From positions 1-51,732 of the forward strand of contig JAVBOO010000042.1 of NCBI GenBank assembly GCA_031550435.1: a stretch of 51,732 nucleotides of DNA, in the 5' to 3' direction. Both the position numbers and the translations under genes were made by a program. Within the stretch, counting starts at the first letter, position 1. The number at the start of each line of letters is the position of its first letter. Below are positions 50,416 through 51,732 of this stretch, piece by piece. This DNA is from JAVBOO01 sp031550435. Lineage in GTDB: Bacteria; Bacillota; Clostridia; Lachnospirales; WRAX01. The notes below the pieces were generated by a model. It had not been told where the DNA came from. It did no database searches and was given only the letters and a program-made list of their open reading frames with translations.

Positions 50416-51342
50416 ATGTTTCGAAAAGTTACAGCAGTTTTGGTATTACTTGTTTTAGTTTCAGTTAATTTCAGAGTATTTGCGGCAGAAGATGACAATA
50501 TTCTTTTTAAGAACGAACTGTACACGTTTGCCGCACATACGATACGCCCGACCTCTCAAGCGATGGCGGGAGAATTTGCTCAAGTTTCCGGCATGTCTGA
50601 CGAGGAGATGCAAAAAGAATTAAACGAGTATCTTGCGAGTTTTTACAGCTCCAATTATGAAAAAATGAGAATGTATAAAACACCTACGCTTGTTTTAACT
50701 TTTAAACTTGCGGTCATCGAAAGCCGAGACTATATTTCTATATTGATGAACTGCCATTTTCCGACATTTTATAATGACGGGCACGAGGAGATAATGAGCC
50801 TTGTAGTTTCGAAAAGCGAATATAAATGGTACAAATCTGTTGAAGAATTCTTGGGAAACAATGCGTACAACATTGCCGGAGAACAGGTCAAAAGAGAAAT
50901 ACTTGCGAACCCCGCGGGATATTACAGGGAAGGAAAGGCCTTTATCACAGTTGACCCGACAACGGCCTTTTATATAAAAGCTGACAACAATTTGGCCGTG
51001 ATTTACGGCACAAACCAGCTCGGAGACGCGTCACTGGGCACACCGATATTTGAGCTTAAAGGCTGCGAGCCTTTTATCTTGCCTCAGTCGGAAATTATAA
51101 ACGGACTGATGCCGTTGAGATATGTCAGCGAAAAAATGGGTTATACGGTTGGCTGGGAAAACGGGAATTTTACGATTTCTCTGGGCGGTATTTACTTTGA
51201 ATGGCCGATAGGAGAAGAGTTTAAAGGTATAGCTTCAGCGGAAATCCATAACGGTCGCACTTATATTTCTCCGGATTTTTTCAAACAAATACTCAAGCTT
51301 AATTGCGAAAAGATCGGCGAAGGATATAAAATCGGGCGTTAA
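50416..51342 (+). CDS. Secreted stalk-domain protein (DUF4163/DUF3298-like)
   Basis: 308 residues from the ATG at 50416, with AAAGG ten bases upstream (a TTG at 50398 in frame is less likely). A signal peptide ends near VFA-AEDD. The middle (about 60-200) resembles DUF4163/DUF3298 proteins (RDYISILMNCHFPTFY), also found in RsiV-type anti-sigma factors. The C-terminal part has a copper amine oxidase-like stalk domain (GLMPLRYVSEKMGYTVGW, and a second part with GRTYISPDFF). No catalytic motif or anchor was seen. Secreted; function unknown. Confidence 0.8.
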   Translation: MFRKVTAVLVLLVLVSVNFRVFAAEDDNILFKNELYTFAAHTIRPTSQAMAGEFAQVSGMSDEEMQKELNEYLASFYSSNYEKMRMYKTPTLVLTFKLAVIESRDYISILMNCHFPTFYNDGHEEIMSLVVSKSEYKWYKSVEEFLGNNAYNIAGEQVKREILANPAGYYREGKAFITVDPTTAFYIKADNNLAVIYGTNQLGDASLGTPIFELKGCEPFILPQSEIINGLMPLRYVSEKMGYTVGWENGNFTISLGGIYFEWPIGEEFKGIASAEIHNGRTYISPDFFKQILKLNCEKIGEGYKIGR

Positions 51343-51359
51343 AATAAAAAGAAATGTTC

Positions 51360-51392
51360 CCCCTGCTATGTTACCTCAAAAACATGCAGGGG
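51360..51392 (+). terminator. Hairpin after the stalk-domain gene
   Basis: CCCCTGC at 51360-51366 and GCAGGGG at 51386-51392, with an inner ATGTT/AACAT pairing. No T run follows (GATATTAAT), so termination is plausible but unproved. Confidence 0.5.
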
Positions 51393-51404
51393 ATATTAAT
51401 ATGC

Positions 51405-51460
51405 TATTACCGCGTAAGTTAAATACCGCATAAAATACTTACGCGGTTACTCGTGCCGAA
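51405..51460 (-). repeat. Module D repeat, reverse, well conserved
   Basis: On the minus strand: CGGCACGAGTAACCGCGTAA, then GTATTTTATGCGGTATTTAA and CTTACGCGGTAATA, nearly the consensus at 8393-8444. Confidence 0.8.
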
Positions 51461-51461
51461 T

Positions 51462-51539
51462 GGAGTTTTGTACCAAGACCGGTCAAAAAGCCGGTATTGC
51501 ACCGTTGCCCTTTGCAATTTGAGTAAGCACGGAAACTCC
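51462..51539. other. Possible folded element with three stems
   Basis: GGAGTTT at 51462-51468 pairs with AAACTCC at 51533-51539. Inside are ACCGG...CCGGT (around 51478-51494) and ATTGC...GCAAT (around 51496-51518). This would form a three-way junction on either strand. I do not recognise a known riboswitch or RNA. It starts right after the module D copy. 51540-51623 is A-rich with nothing recognised. Confidence 0.35.
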
Positions 51540-51623
51540 TAAAGAAAAAACAGGCGACAGTCAGAATTAAAAGAAGCAAAAAATGAGTATGACAAAAAAA
51601 CCTGTAAAAACAAGGTAAAAAAA

Positions 51624-51732
51624 TCAGGCTAAAAGTTTTTGAATCGTAACCTCACCGAACTTAACCAAAGCATCAAGATGGATGTTGATAGCATTCCAAA
51701 AGGCAAAAGTACAGAGCTTCATTTTGCCGTAT
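51624..51732 (-). CDS. 3' end of an unidentified gene, cut by the window edge
   Basis: An open minus-strand frame enters at the window edge and ends at TGA 51624-51626, giving at least 35 residues including KLCTFAFWNAINIHLDALV and EVTIQKLLA at the end. The composition is protein-like, but I do not recognise it; the C-terminus of a transposase or similar mobile gene is one option. Only the end is visible, so it could also be a remnant. Confidence 0.4.
   Translation of the reverse strand, partial: YGKMKLCTFAFWNAINIHLDALVKFGEVTIQKLLA

Overview
The window comes from a spore-forming, anaerobic Firmicute of the class Clostridia with mid-range GC. The reasons are: the gene order yicC-remA-gmk-rpoZ-priA-def-fmt-rsmB-rlmN-prpC-prkC-rsgA-rpe, a SpoVB-type flippase, type II pantothenate kinase with an ECF transporter S component, SLH-domain surface proteins, an indolepyruvate:ferredoxin oxidoreductase, and AGGAGG-type ribosome binding sites. 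No rRNA, tRNA or CRISPR array was seen. The genus cannot be told from the sequence alone.

Layout. 1-1800 is a decayed stretch: a diverged 77-bp tandem duplication, an IS1182-type transposase with frameshifts and a large internal deletion, and a broken zinc-macrodomain gene. 1799-6079 (minus strand) carries a DUF218 protein, a pantothenate kinase/ECF transporter pair and uvrC. spoVB diverges from uvrC. 7760-8676 is a gene-free block made of short structured repeats, followed by a collagen-like protein gene behind a good match to a sigma-K promoter, then an HD-GYP protein, more repeats and an overlooked 48-residue gene (11480-11626, minus).

12159-22935 is a cell-surface region: a very large secreted subtilisin-like protease, an SLH-GH18 glycosidase, a second SLH protein and a membrane-anchored LysM-G5 protein. 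A MATE exporter follows. 24720-38634 is the conserved housekeeping cluster (RNA turnover, biofilm/matrix regulator RemA, GMP kinase, RNA polymerase omega, PriA, initiator-tRNA formylation and deformylation, rRNA methylation, the PrpC/PrkC phosphatase-kinase pair, RsgA, Rpe). It lacks coaBC between rpoZ and priA. 38680-41229 is a secreted protein with Ig-like (Big_2) domains.

41315-44875 (minus strand) holds a YvyF-like zinc-ribbon protein, trpS, a CorA transporter and a galT-family enzyme. Then come an orphan prepilin peptidase, iorA-iorB, a sortase-type surface protein with an NPVTG signal, a secreted stalk-domain protein, and at the right edge the 3' end of an unidentified minus-strand gene.

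The least explained content lies between genes. At least five kinds of short, hairpin-forming repeats recur in different combinations and orientations: a 109-bp element with imperfect terminal inverted repeats (three copies of identical length plus one end fragment), a hairpin with a fixed GAAAACG loop (five copies), a GC-rich hairpin, an ACCGCG...CGCGGT module, a stem-loop lying just upstream of two unrelated genes, and a 77-81-bp element. In several stems both arms change together, which suggests the folded form is under selection.
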